From assembly GCA_910592005.1 (NCBI GenBank), contig CAJVPP010001057.1, forward strand, positions 1-23,160: a stretch of 23,160 bases of DNA. Reading direction: 5' to 3'. The stretch comes from Funneliformis mosseae. Taxonomy: Eukaryota; Glomeromycota; Glomeromycetes; Glomerales; Glomeraceae. Positions 1-9,913 of this stretch are shown in pieces (positions within the stretch are counted from its first letter, which is position 1; every line of letters starts with the position of its first letter). Under the pieces are notes generated by a model. The model was given only the letters and a program-made list of their open reading frames with translations, had not been told where the DNA came from and ran no database searches. Both the position numbers and the translations under genes were made by a program.

Positions 1-109
1 ACAGGTGATCATGTATTGTGTTATATTATATTTCTGGAAAATTTAAGGGGTAGTTATATAATAATTTTGGATGATCTTGGGCGGTCGGATACTTATGACC
101 ACTACTGTA
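1..109. mobile_element. Probable right end of a Tc1/mariner element, cut by the window edge
   Basis: The stretch GGTCGGATACTTATGACC followed by ACTACTG at 83-107, with TA at 108-109, looks like the inward-reading end of a Tc1/mariner terminal repeat followed by its TA target duplication. The sense of the motif puts the element to the left, mostly outside the window. A similar core (ATACTTTTGTCTATC) ends the better-supported Tc1 copy at 8361-8968. No transposase is visible here and the other end cannot be seen, so this rests on the motif alone. Confidence 0.35.
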
Positions 110-2139
110 TTTTATTTTGTTTTGTTTTTTATTTTGTTTTTATTTTATTTTAAAAAAAATTTAAATAAATTAATAAAACTGTCATATAATAATAGATTGC
201 ATATTAAAATAAAATAACTAAAATTTACAAAATAATGTGAAAATATTTCTGAAACAATTATATTATAGTAAAATTATATTTGTGTAATAAAATTAGTAAT
301 TATCTACTATAACAAATAATTTGTTATAGCGTTAATAAAGATCCTTATAATGAAGTCCTGATCAGTTGAATTAGCAACTTTGTTATATCGAAGCGTGACT
401 ATATTATTAAATGAAATAATTCTTAGCTTAATAATTACATTTAATGAAAATACTACTATTAGAATTATCTTAACGAGAACTTTCTAACAAATTTAAACTT
501 GACTTAATTAACTAATAGTTAGCTAAATATTTAAAAAAAAATAATTAAAAATAATTTTATAAATTACTACCAAACAGAGCTAAAATTTTTTAACTATAAT
601 TTAGCAATTGATTGACTAAAATTATAAAAATAATAAAAATAATAAATGATAATAATATTGTTAACAAAGTTAAATATGTTAAATATAATTAAAATGATTT
701 ATTTAAACTTATTAATTAAGTTAATAATATTTACAATATTTCTGTAATTAATTAAGTTTTATTTTATTTTAATTTAGTAATAGAAAAAGATCAAATGCTT
801 TATATAAATAGAAGAAATTTTATATAATCTCATCAATTAGTTTTAAATTAGTTATTCTACAATCAGTTTTATAATTAACTCTTAATTAGTTTTAATGAAT
901 TTTAAGTTAACTAGATTTGAATAAATTTTATTATTTACTTATAATTTTATAAGTTCACTAATAAGAGTTTATTTAAATTATTGAATAGTATTAATCTAAT
1001 TTCTCTATTAATAAAATTAACTTATATTTTATAACTTTATTTAATTAAATTTATAATATAAAATCCAATCTATCATTATACTTCTATTTAAATATATATC
1101 TATATTCATTGATTGTATTAATTTATATTGATAATTTTATTAATGTGAATAAGATTCTAGGATTATTAACATAAATTGTTAACCTTCAAAAATCTAAAAC
1201 TTTGCTATATACATTAAAGCCTATTTTTCAGTTAGTAGCTTTCGCAATTAATTTTATAACAAATTTAATGCAAGTTAAGTAGATCTCAAAGAATTGAATT
1301 GAGAGAAATTGGAAGATTTAAAAATTAGAATTGATTGATGTCTAATATCAAAGTTAATCTTAAACCTCTTTATATACTCCAGTTATTGCAATTAGAATTA
1401 TAATTGAGAATTTTGAAGAATTTGCTTGAAAATATTAGCAAAAATAAATAGTATTCTGTGTGATAATTCAGCATATTCAAAAGAATTCAAATAAAATTTT
1501 AAAAAGTAGTGTTTCTTTTAAATTTTAAATAAAAAAGATTTTATGTGTTATTTAACATGTAATAAATGAGGAAATCCTGCTTTAGCTATGTTTCATTTTT
1601 TGATAAATTACTAAGACTTATTATTATAACTAAAAAATTCTTAACATAAATAAATATAGAAAAAAATGAAATATTATCGATTAATTATTGAATTATATCT
1701 TCATTTTTGAATCCCATTACTGAGTATTTTATCATATTAGACTTGAACTTATTGGTTAAGAATTTATTATTACAGTTATTTCTAATGATAGAAATTCTCT
1801 AAAACTGGATTTTTGATGTAAACTGAAAGTGAAATTGAATTATATCTATCAACTGCAGTTAAAGCATGTTATCAGGCAGTTTTTGATACAAAAAAAAAAC
1901 AGAATATTCAGGCTTATATCGCAGTTGACTTGATATTAACAGTTCCCATACATACACTTAAAAGATTGGGTGTGAACTGTCGCCTTTTGGACATTAGTAA
2001 AGTTGACTTAATACATTTAGAAACCGCGTTTTTACATTTATTTAATAAATGCCGATCATTTTGTCCAGGTGACTCGCGAATCAGCAATTAATATTATTAA
2101 TTAATTGCTAATAAATATTGATCGTATAGAAAACAAGTA
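110..2139. other. AT-rich region with no gene recognised
   Basis: About 2 kb of very AT-rich, low-complexity sequence with stops in every frame. A slightly less AT-rich patch at about 1840-2080 contains fragments such as GTGTGAACTGTCGCC and TTTTGTCCAGGTGACTCG. These look like old transposon or gene debris, but I cannot assign them. No RNA gene was seen. Confidence 0.6.
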
Positions 2140-2381
2140 TGGTATGGTGACCGATGTATGTATGTATGGTGACAAATGTATGGTTTATGCTTAAAGAATG
2201 TATGGTATACGGTATTTTATTCATACATACATACATACATCATTTATATATATAACAAAAAGGTGTTTGATAAACATACATGTATAGGAAAAACCGTCAA
2301 AACCCATACATTTGTCACTTATTTTCTTACCCCTAAATATTGTATAACGATCTTATTTTGGATACCGATCTTACCATATTA
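2140..2381. repeat. Inverted repeat with ATGT/ACAT short tandem repeats
   Basis: GTGACAAATGTATGG near 2169-2184 is answered by its reverse complement CCATACATTTGTCAC near 2304-2318. ATGTATGTATGT near 2155-2166 faces CATACATACATACATACAT at 2222-2240. Outside these, GGTGACCGAT on the left and ATCGGTATCC (reverse complement of the right side) resemble each other weakly. The whole patch could fold back on itself. It may be a degenerate MITE inserted just upstream of the small membrane-protein gene, or simply two microsatellites in opposite sense. The ATG-started frame running through it codes for nothing recognisable. Confidence 0.5.
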
Positions 2382-2483
2382 AAGTATCATCGAATTTTTG
2401 CTAATATATAAGGATATGCAGAAATCCAAAAAAATTATTTTTTACGTAAAAAAAGTAAAAAAAAAAAGTGAAATCATTTACTG

Positions 2484-2932
2484 ATGGAAAAAAACTCTTT
2501 TGAACATGTTGGTGTATTTTTATTTTATTCATTTTTTTGTTTTCTTTGCTTTTAACTTTTATTTTGACCTTTTTATTTTAGAAACAAATTCATTTACCTT
2601 ATTTTCCTTCGTTAAAGGAAACATTAATCACGTTACCAATTTTCTCTGTCGTATTCGCATCTATAATCTACTTTGTTTCAAATGCTAATGACACCTCAAA
2701 TGTTATTGTCATTCAATTACAAGGACTCCTTGGTAAAAGTATTTTACAAGATATTTTAACCTTAAGCGTTATTATCCATATTCTAGAAGCTTTTTTCATA
2801 TTATTTATTTTAATTAAGTGGGGTGTATATGATCCAAAAACCTTGATTACTTGGGTCGGCTTCACGTTGCTTTTTGGCCATGGTTGGCATTTATGGATAC
2901 CTAAAAGTTCCACAAAACCCAAAACTACATGA
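2484..2932 (+). CDS. Small TMEM254/DUF4499-like membrane protein, two exons
   Basis: Exon 2 (2582-2932) follows a clean TTTTAG acceptor and stays open for 116 codons to TGA. It lacks any methionine, so an upstream exon is required. The best candidate is 2484-2507 with a weak GTTGGT donor, giving a 74-base intron and a 124-residue protein, close to the size I recall for animal TMEM254. Three hydrophobic segments lie at about residues 22-41, 65-86 and 95-113. A GLLGK stretch at 56-60, an HILEAF motif at 74-79 and the ending WVGFTLLFG at 99-107 resemble the conserved G-P-L-G, H-x-x-E and W-F-x-x-T-x-x-x-G positions of the family. The cellular role of the family is not established. The membrane location is inferred from hydrophobicity. 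The first exon is the least certain part; an unseen 5' exon with a better donor is possible. Confidence 0.5.
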
Positions 2933-3976
2933 TTTTTTTTTTTAAGGGAACCAAAGTTTTTTTATAAAGTTATTTTTTTTTTTGCTATAAGTTTAAATCT
3001 TAAAAATCGAATACCTTATATATATTAGATTCATCTAAAAGGATTATACATGTGGTGTCAAAAAAAATTAACAATTATACTTGAAAATTTTCATACTTTC
3101 CTTCTCTCACTTATCTCGCGGTACGTCTGTCTTTGCAGTTATATAATATGACGGATTAAATAAAGTGATACAATTCATCTAGTCACAGCCATTTGTAATG
3201 TTACGGAGTCACGTGTACGTTACCTTTTCGAGAACAAAGAAGGCGTAGCGTTCTGATGTAGTTGGTCTTACAATTTACTTCTTTGTTTTAATAAGCATAA
3301 TTAATATGTCAACATTGAATCAATATTACACGAAACTTTTCTTACTAGACGTTGATATTGAAGTAATAGCCGTAGCATAGCATTTATTCTCGTACATAAC
3401 TTTGTGAAAAAAAAACTTTGTTCTCTGAAATTACGATGTGGGTCAATTTACTGCGGCAATCAAGTTATCGTGGAGCCGAAACACCTTACATTTTGCTATC
3501 ATCTTAAGCAATTTCATCGAGGTTAGGTTAAATCACAATTTTTTTTTGCAACAAAATGAAAGGACCCTGAGAAATTTACCCTGAATCATGTCGAGGCTTC
3601 AGCTTGCTCAATGTCAAATACAATATTAAATCAAATCGCCACATGTCAGATATTTCACTACATACTCCAGAATTTTCGAGATATCACAATTTTTCTAAAG
3701 AAATAAATGCGTGATACCATATTGTAATGCGCATGTGATGTGATTTTATTACATTTTCTAATTAGCAAAGTGGAGTCAAATATTTGAAATATTTCCAGCA
3801 TATACGCGCATATTATTAATAAAAATAACTTTCGGATCTTTGTATATGGATAACGTTAAACTTTATTTAGGGATCGATTTCAGATCAGGTTGTCGTAGTT
3901 TTCTCTAAAGGTGGATTCTTAATTCAATTCTTAGGTCCATAACTACAATTCTAATCATATAAAATAGAGTGAGACC
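2933..3976. other. Intergenic stretch, no gene recognised
   Basis: About 1 kb of moderately AT-rich sequence. It is more complex than the desert to the right, with GC-containing words such as GTCACGTGTACG near 3210 and GAGGTTAGGTTA near 3519. Every frame is broken by stops and I see no splice-consistent exon chain. It may hold regulatory sequence or a decayed gene. Confidence 0.5.
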
Positions 3977-4302
3977 TTGGTTAGTGGGTTCATGCATAAA
4001 TCAAAACAAAACAAAAAGTACAACAAAATTCTAATAAAACGATGCGGGGAAAATCAATACAAACGTGTAACCAACAAATTAAATGCAACTGTACTTTTAG
4101 TTTACGGAGACATACTTGAACAAATCGCTAATTCTAAAGGCGAAAGGTATGATTTAATTCTACTTCATTTAAGAATATATCTTAAGATAAAATTCATTAT
4201 GCCGATAAAAGTATATAATAAAGGTGCAGTCTAGCCAAAAGTTATTCCCATTGTCATTCGAAGACAATTACGAGCTTGACTTTGAAAAAAATTAGGAAAC
4301 TG
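3977..4302 (+). CDS. Unrecognised short open frame, possible gene fragment
   Basis: An open frame runs from 3977 to a TAG at 4234, with a first ATG near 3992. It is rich in Lys, Asn, Ile and Leu and I recognise no domain in it. A second frame, offset by one base, reads on with a protein-like acidic stretch (LSFEDNYELDFEKN) and stops near 4300. A GTATGA donor-like site near 4147 and a GTGCAG acceptor-like site near 4230 could form an intron, but the splice phase does not bring the two stretches into one frame. This may be the end of a decayed gene or chance. Sequence complexity here is higher than in the flanking AT desert, which is the only reason to list it. Confidence 0.15.
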
Positions 4303-5581
4303 ACAAGAACACTCTGGGGCAACTTGAAAAGTTTACTCTTTAACAGTTTTTGTTGGTGATTAGCAATTTTATTATATAATCATTAAGGTATTGTCATTAT
4401 AATGTTTGGAATTTTATGCGAATTCTCACATTATTCTAATTATCCTGGTAGAAAATCATTTGTATTAGTTTAGGCCTCTTTGTATCAATGAAATTACAAA
4501 TATTAATAATAAAGTTTTTGTTATTGATGTAAATTGTATTGAGAAAGGCATTAAATATAGTACATTATCACAGACAGTATTAACCAATTGGATTAAATTA
4601 GACTAATTGGACTTATAAAACTGGCCAATAACTGAACATATAGTTCAAATCCAGTCAAAAATAACTGGACTTATAAAGGTAGTCACAAATGAGTTGTTAA
4701 CTAATTAAATTGATCAATCAAAACAAAAAAATTTAACAAATTTCAGAAAATAATTTGAAAAGGATCAATTTGGATTTATGTAATAAGACAAAAATTATAT
4801 TTGAATGTTCTGATTAGGAATAAGATTGAAGTGTATTATTATTACTATAAATTGTTCAAATTATTCTAATTAAATTTAATAAAATAATATTAGTTTTACA
4901 AAATATTTTAATTATTAATATATTATATTATGCTATATTTCTTTATGTAAATCAAGTAAAAATTTAGAAAATAGTTTAATATTAACAGCTGATTAAATTA
5001 AAATAAATAAAATATATATTATTAATAAAAAGTTTTTAAATAAAGTAATCAGCATTATAAAATAATATGTATATAATTAAAATTGCAATTTATTATTCAT
5101 TTATTCAGATATAATATAAATATACCTAACTAAATATAAATATTTAAATTATAAAATAATAAATGTGTAAAAATAGGTAATATCTGATTTATATATACTT
5201 TATATTTATAAAAGTTAATTTAAATACAATTAATTTAATTCTTTTTAATTAATTAATAAATTAATATAATTAAAATTCTTGTATTATAAAAGGAAAGTAA
5301 TATTTTTATTTATAATAAAATTACCTTTAAAATATATAAAATTGATAAAAAATAAACTAAATTCTTAAATAAAATAAGAATTAAAAACTAATAATTTTAT
5401 TAACAAAATAATTTTTTTGTTTAAACTCAATATAATTAATAATAAACTGTAAATTAAAACTCTAAAAAATTTGAATTTATCTGAAGATTTTTAATTTAAA
5501 TTGACTTTAATTCATTTTTTAAATTATATAAAATTAATTTGAAAATTTTTAGATTAATTTAAAAAATCAATTAATTCATTT
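4303..5581. other. Start of the AT desert, no gene seen
   Basis: Increasingly AT-rich, low-complexity sequence. A GGACTTATAAA word occurs twice (near 4609 and 4667) as a short direct repeat. From about 4800 on the sequence is almost pure A+T with stops everywhere, and no gene or RNA signal could be supported. Confidence 0.6.
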
Positions 5582-5790
5582 TTATTAAATAATAAAAAAA
5601 TTATTCAATTAAAATAATAAAAGTATTATTTTAATTAAATAATAAAATATATATTTAATTAAATAATCAAAAATTTATTTTAATTAAATGATAAAATATT
5701 ATTTAATTAAAATAATCAAAATTATTATTTTAATTAAATTATAAAAAGATTATTTAATTAAAATAATTAAAATTATCATTGCTATTTTAA
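5582..5790. repeat. Block A of a ~50-bp near-palindromic AT satellite, about four units
   Basis: Units of the type TTATTTAATTAAAATAAT recur near 5599, 5650, 5698 and 5748, so the period is about 50 bp. Each unit contains TTTAATTAAA and then its inverse-sense counterpart TTTTAATTAAATAATAA, so each unit is close to a palindrome. The same unit makes up block B 1.6 kb to the right. Both blocks are preceded by related sequence with the core TCTGAAAATTTT or TTTGAAAATTTTTAGAT. Copy number and period were counted by eye. Confidence 0.6.
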
Positions 5791-7194
5791 TATAAATTTC
5801 AAGATTAGTACAGCTTTGTAAAGACTTAATATTAATTTTTCTATATTTAGGTTATTTAATAATTGTCTTATTTTTAAATATATTTTCATAACTAATTGTT
5901 ATAGATATATTTAGATTAAATAAAATCTATAACTACTATATCATCAAAAATTTTAAATATTAGTTTATAATTAATTACTACTAAACACTATACATTAGAC
6001 TAATAGTTATATTTATATTTTTACCTAAATATTTAATTACTTCAGCAAAATCTTTTAAAATGATTATTGATAAAGTATAATTACTGATAAATCATTTTAT
6101 ACTTCTAGTTTTAATATTATAAACAATATATTTACTATATAAAATCTAATTTTAACAATTTAAAAAATGAAAATTCTCTTTTTAAAATAATTTTTAATAT
6201 TAATATAACTAAGCTGAATCTTATTCTTAAAGTTATTACTAATATATAAAAAATTCTTTAAAATAAATATTTTATCAATTTAATTATATTCATTTTAATT
6301 ATAGCAAATAATTCTTATTATATTTTAAATGAATAATTAATAGTTTTTACATTTTTCTAAATTCTATTAATTTAATTATAAATAAAAATAAACTTTTAAT
6401 ATTAACTAAAAATAATATTATAACTAATTGTAATTGGTAATATATAAATATCATAAGATTGCAACTAGTTATGATAATAATAAAATTAAGTTATAATTAA
6501 TTATAACTAATAATAAATAAGTATTACAAGATTATAACTAGTTGTAATATTATCTTTAGCTTAAGTAATAATTTAAATTTAATTAGTTCTAACAAATCAG
6601 ATTAATTTTTATTTTTATTTTTTATTAAAAAAGTTTAATAATAAAATAACTTTATAAGATTTATAATTTAGAAGTTATTATAGTTATTATATGTATTATT
6701 TAATTATACATATTTTAAATACTAATAATCTAAAATAATACAAATAATTTTTAAAACATATTTACTATTAATATTTCTATCTAATTTAAAATAAACATTT
6801 GCTATTAATTAGAGATATTATTTACTAAATCTAAGTATAATATTTTAGTAATTAGTATTTTTATTTTTATATTAGTATTTTAAGTGATTAATTAGTTTTA
6901 TATTAAATTAATTTAGTAAATTATATATTATTTTTATAAATATTTTTAATAATTGTTTATTATTCTGAGTATAAAAAATAAATTATATTGAAAAAAGTAA
7001 AAATATTTATATATTGTATAAAATTATGAATAGTTTAGATTTGAAATGATTAATTTTAGTTTAATTTCAGATTGCATAAAATCAATCTGAAAATTTTAGA
7101 TCAATTTAAATTTATTTAAATTATAATTTTAATCTTAATTGAAAAATCTAAAATAAACTAAAATTTTAAATAAATCTAAAATTTTTGGTAAATT
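5791..7194. other. AT desert between the two satellite blocks, no gene seen
   Basis: Very AT-rich sequence with no open frame of note. The words AACTAGTTATGAT and AACTAGTTGTAATAT, each built on the palindrome AACTAGTT, occur near 6463 and 6537 in the same sense about 75 bases apart. That suggests an old local duplication. Confidence 0.55.
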
Positions 7195-7625
7195 TATTTC
7201 ATTTAAATAACAAAAATATTATTTAATTAGAATAATTAAATTTATTATTCTAATTAAATAATAAAAGAATTATTTAATTAAAATAATTGAATTTATCATT
7301 TCAATTAAATAATAAAACTTATCATTTTAATTCAAAAATAAAAAATTATTTAATTAAAATAATTATAATTATCATTCTAATCAGATAAAAAGATTTTTTG
7401 TTTAATATAATTAAATTTATCATTCTAATTAAAGATAAAAATATTATTTAATTAAAATAATTATACTTATTATTTCAATTAAAAGATAAAATATCATTCA
7501 ATTAGAATAATTAATTTATTATTTTAACTGAAAGATAAAAATATCATTCAATTGAAATTATTCTAATTAAATGATAAAAAAATTATTTAATTAATATAAT
7601 TAAATATATTAATATTGTTTTAATT
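7195..7625. repeat. Block B of the ~50-bp near-palindromic AT satellite, about eight to nine units
   Basis: TTATTTAATTA-type unit starts are visible near 7219, 7269, 7346, 7393, 7444, 7492, 7541 and 7581, mostly 47 to 51 bases apart. Diverged copies of the same near-palindrome fill the wider gaps. Alternate half-units read TTTAATTAAAATAATT and CATTCTAATTAAA. The units differ from one another at several positions, so the array is not freshly amplified. Mutual identity between blocks A and B suggests one repeat family. Confidence 0.6.
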
Positions 7626-8360
7626 AAATAATTGAACTGAATTTTCAAATTAAACTTAAAATTTTTAATTCAAATCAGAATCTAAATAGTATATAATTAG
7701 TTTGAATTTCAATTAAATTTATTTATAATTTGAACTGAACTAAACTGAAATTTTAAATTAATTTATTATTTAAACTAAATTAAACTATTCAAAGCATTAA
7801 TATTATATATATAATACATTTTATTATTTTTTTTTATATTTTAAATTAATATTTTTTAAAGTATTATTAATTGACTTAAATATCTTAATAGCTATATATA
7901 TATTATTTTAATTATATATAATTATATTTGTTTGCAGAAAATAATTAAAAGTAATTAAAATGAGTAATAAAGTATGTATTTATTTTTTATTTAATTTACA
8001 TAAATATTTTAAACTATAAAATATTTTTAAATGATTAATTATTAATTATTTATATCTAAGATGATTTTTAATTTTATTTATTAAATTGATCAAGAATTCT
8101 TATTATAATCTTTAAAGTTATTTATCATTAAATATGTGATAGATATTAAATACTTATTTAATAGAATTTACTAGCAATTCTTCTATACTAATTTATATTT
8201 AATTATCAGATTTTAGTAAATCAAAATATCAATTTTACAATAAGTATTTTTTCTTATTATGCATAAAATTTTATAAAAATAAAATATTTTGTATTTTTTT
8301 CTATATTAAAATATGTAAAAATTAGTTTTTAAGTATATAATACAATAGAATTATTAATAT
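7626..8360. other. AT-rich region with degenerate TGAACTGAAC-type words
   Basis: No gene is seen. At about 7625-7790 the sequence contains repeated words such as TTTGAACTGAACTAAACTG and ATTGAACTGAATTTTC. These resemble AT-decayed versions of short GAACT/GAGTC-type repeats like those at the right end of the window. The rest is low-complexity A+T. Confidence 0.45.
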
Positions 8361-8968
8361 ATAGAGGGTAGACAAAAGTATTCACATACTTTTTCTCTTA
8401 ATATAAAACTTAAAATATGTTTGCAATAATAATAAAAGATCAATTAATTTTTTATTTAAAGCTGATTAATATCTAAATTTTATACTAAATAACTAGTATT
8501 TAGTTAGGCTATCATTTACTGTAACCACAGCTTGAATTTATTATAACATACTATCGACTAGGTTTTCTATAATATGCTTCAAAATTTTTTGCTATGCCTT
8601 TTTAACATATTAGTCAAAATTAACAAGATTAAATAAAGGTTTTTTATAAGCTCAGATGCTTTTTTTGACTTCAGCTTAAAGATTCTTAATTGGATTAAGA
8701 TTAGAACTTTGAGCTGATCAAGATAATGTACAAAGATTATTTTTTACTTGAAAATCATTACTGTTAATTTTTTGGTTTTTACCATTTTTTTTAGATTTTC
8801 AGAAAAGAAAAATTTATTAAAATAAACAAATTGTTGTTCTTTTATTTTATAATATAAATAAATACTTAAGTATCATATAAACATAATTATTATTGCGATC
8901 ATATGACTTTACTAGCATTAATTCATGTTTATGAAAGGTATACAGATACTTTTGTCTATCTTCTATAT
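8361..8968 (-). mobile_element. Degenerate, non-autonomous Tc1/mariner element
   Basis: The left end carries GGTAGACAAAAGTAT near 8367-8381. The right end carries ATACTTTTGTCTATC near 8946-8960, which is its reverse complement with one mismatch. TATATAGA-like bases lie outside both, compatible with a TA target duplication. The core GACAAAAGTAT is typical of fungal Tc1-like ends. Inside, on the minus strand, lies the C-terminal catalytic stretch of a Tc1 transposase (separate entry). At about 608 bp the element is roughly half the length of a full Tc1-type element and cannot encode an active enzyme. Confidence 0.75.
8640..8735 (-). pseudogene. Relic of Tc1/mariner transposase, C-terminal DDE region
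   Basis: Reading the minus strand downward from about 8735 gives a peptide matching the family motif around the third catalytic residue (WPAQSPDLNPIENLWAELK in typical members). Here AQS, LNPI, NL and AE are kept. W is TGA, P is TCA or TCT, D is AAT, the catalytic E is AAG (Lys) and the second W is TAA. In-frame stops and loss of the catalytic Glu make it dead. Every listed change can be explained by C-to-T or G-to-A transitions. The relic lies inside the terminal repeats at 8361-8968. Confidence 0.75.
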
Positions 8969-9524
8969 ATCTTAATAGCATTATATAAAAAAATATTTTA
9001 ACTCAAATAAATATTCCTTTAATATAGTAATTAATATAATTAAAAATACAAAGAAATAGGTTCTATAGAACTTAAAAATATTTTAGACATTCTAAACTGT
9101 TTATTTAATTTAGAGCGAAGTAAAAGTTTATATAATATTATGTAAAGTGATAAAAAATGTATTATTGTTTACCTGCTTAATTATTGAGTCAATGCGAATT
9201 AGTTAGTTATGTATTTCAAATAATTATGTGTAACTTACATTTGTTAATCTTTTCTATACTACCAGAAAAATTGTTTAGACTTAACAAAAATTCTCTTTTT
9301 TCTAATTTAATATAATTTGTAACATATTATTTATAATAATTAGTTTACTTTTATGGTAATATAATATAAATTAAATTCTAGTTTTAACACTATTTTGCAT
9401 TATAATACTATTATAAAATATCTTATAATAAAAGTTTAGTCGTTATACTATATTAAAAATAACCTCTTTTAACTAAATATAACAAAAAAATCATTTGAGA
9501 TAATGTAGTAAAAAGAAACTGAAA
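8969..9524. other. AT-rich gap between two transposon relics
   Basis: No gene is recognised. The stretch may include the decayed N-terminal half of the transposase relic that begins to be readable at 9525, because a full Tc1-type protein would need several hundred bases upstream. I could not find its DNA-binding domain or its left terminal repeat. Confidence 0.4.
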
Positions 9525-9913
9525 GAAGAATGAATCAAATAGTATGATTAAATAAATCAAAATTTCTCATTAGATCAAATAATTATATAAGAATTTAAAG
9601 AAGTTATAAAGATTATATTTAACTTACAGTTAAATTTAATAGAAGATTAGTAATATTTTAGATTATTTTGATTAATATAGTATCAAAACTATGGTTTAAT
9701 CAAAGAAAATATAATTCAATTATTATATTAATCTTCTTGCTAATTATTTTATATCTTGAATTAGTAATTATCCTAATTTTGTATTTTAACAAGATAAAGC
9801 ATCTTATTATATATCTTTATAATATATAATAAATGTTTCCAATTTTATGTTGGATGATGTAAAATTTGAATTTAAATCTGATTGAGAGTTTATGAAACTA
9901 TTTAGATTATAAA
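9525..9913 (+). pseudogene. Relic of a second Tc1/mariner transposase, plus strand
   Basis: Three family landmarks appear in order. Near 9527-9560 the first catalytic block (WSDESKF in typical members) reads stop-L-N-K-S-K-F, followed by an R-I-stop-R-S-Y-K stretch for RIWRSYK. Near 9765-9812 the second block (FQQDNAPxHxS) reads F-stop-Q-D-K-A-S-Y-Y-I-S. Near 9851-9910 the third block reads W-M-M-stop-N-L-N-L-N-L-I-E-S-L-stop-N-Y-L, for WPAQSPDLNPIESLWNYL. The catalytic Asp of block one is now Asn; the Asp of block two and the Glu of block three are kept. Stops at former Trp (TGA/TAA) and Gln (TAA) codons abolish coding. The orientation is opposite to the relic at 8640-8735, so these are two insertions. 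Its terminal repeats were not identified. Confidence 0.65.

Noticed and set aside
2500..2922. Other-frame open stretches overlapping the small membrane-protein gene (2500-2688 plus strand, 2713-2922 minus strand)
   Set aside because: The plus-strand one starts in the intron and reads the exon out of frame. The minus-strand one is antisense to the exon. Only the frame starting at 2582 has family motifs.
4640..4665. TTCAAATCC word resembling a tRNA T-arm
   Set aside because: No acceptor stem, D-arm or anticodon stem could be folded around it.
5582..7625. Satellite blocks as a pair of long terminal repeats of a retroelement
   Set aside because: The blocks differ in length, consist of short tandem units and have no reverse transcriptase, primer-binding site or polypurine tract between them.
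5582..7625. CRISPR-like array
   Set aside because: Units abut without unique spacers, the sequence is almost pure A+T, and the context is eukaryotic.
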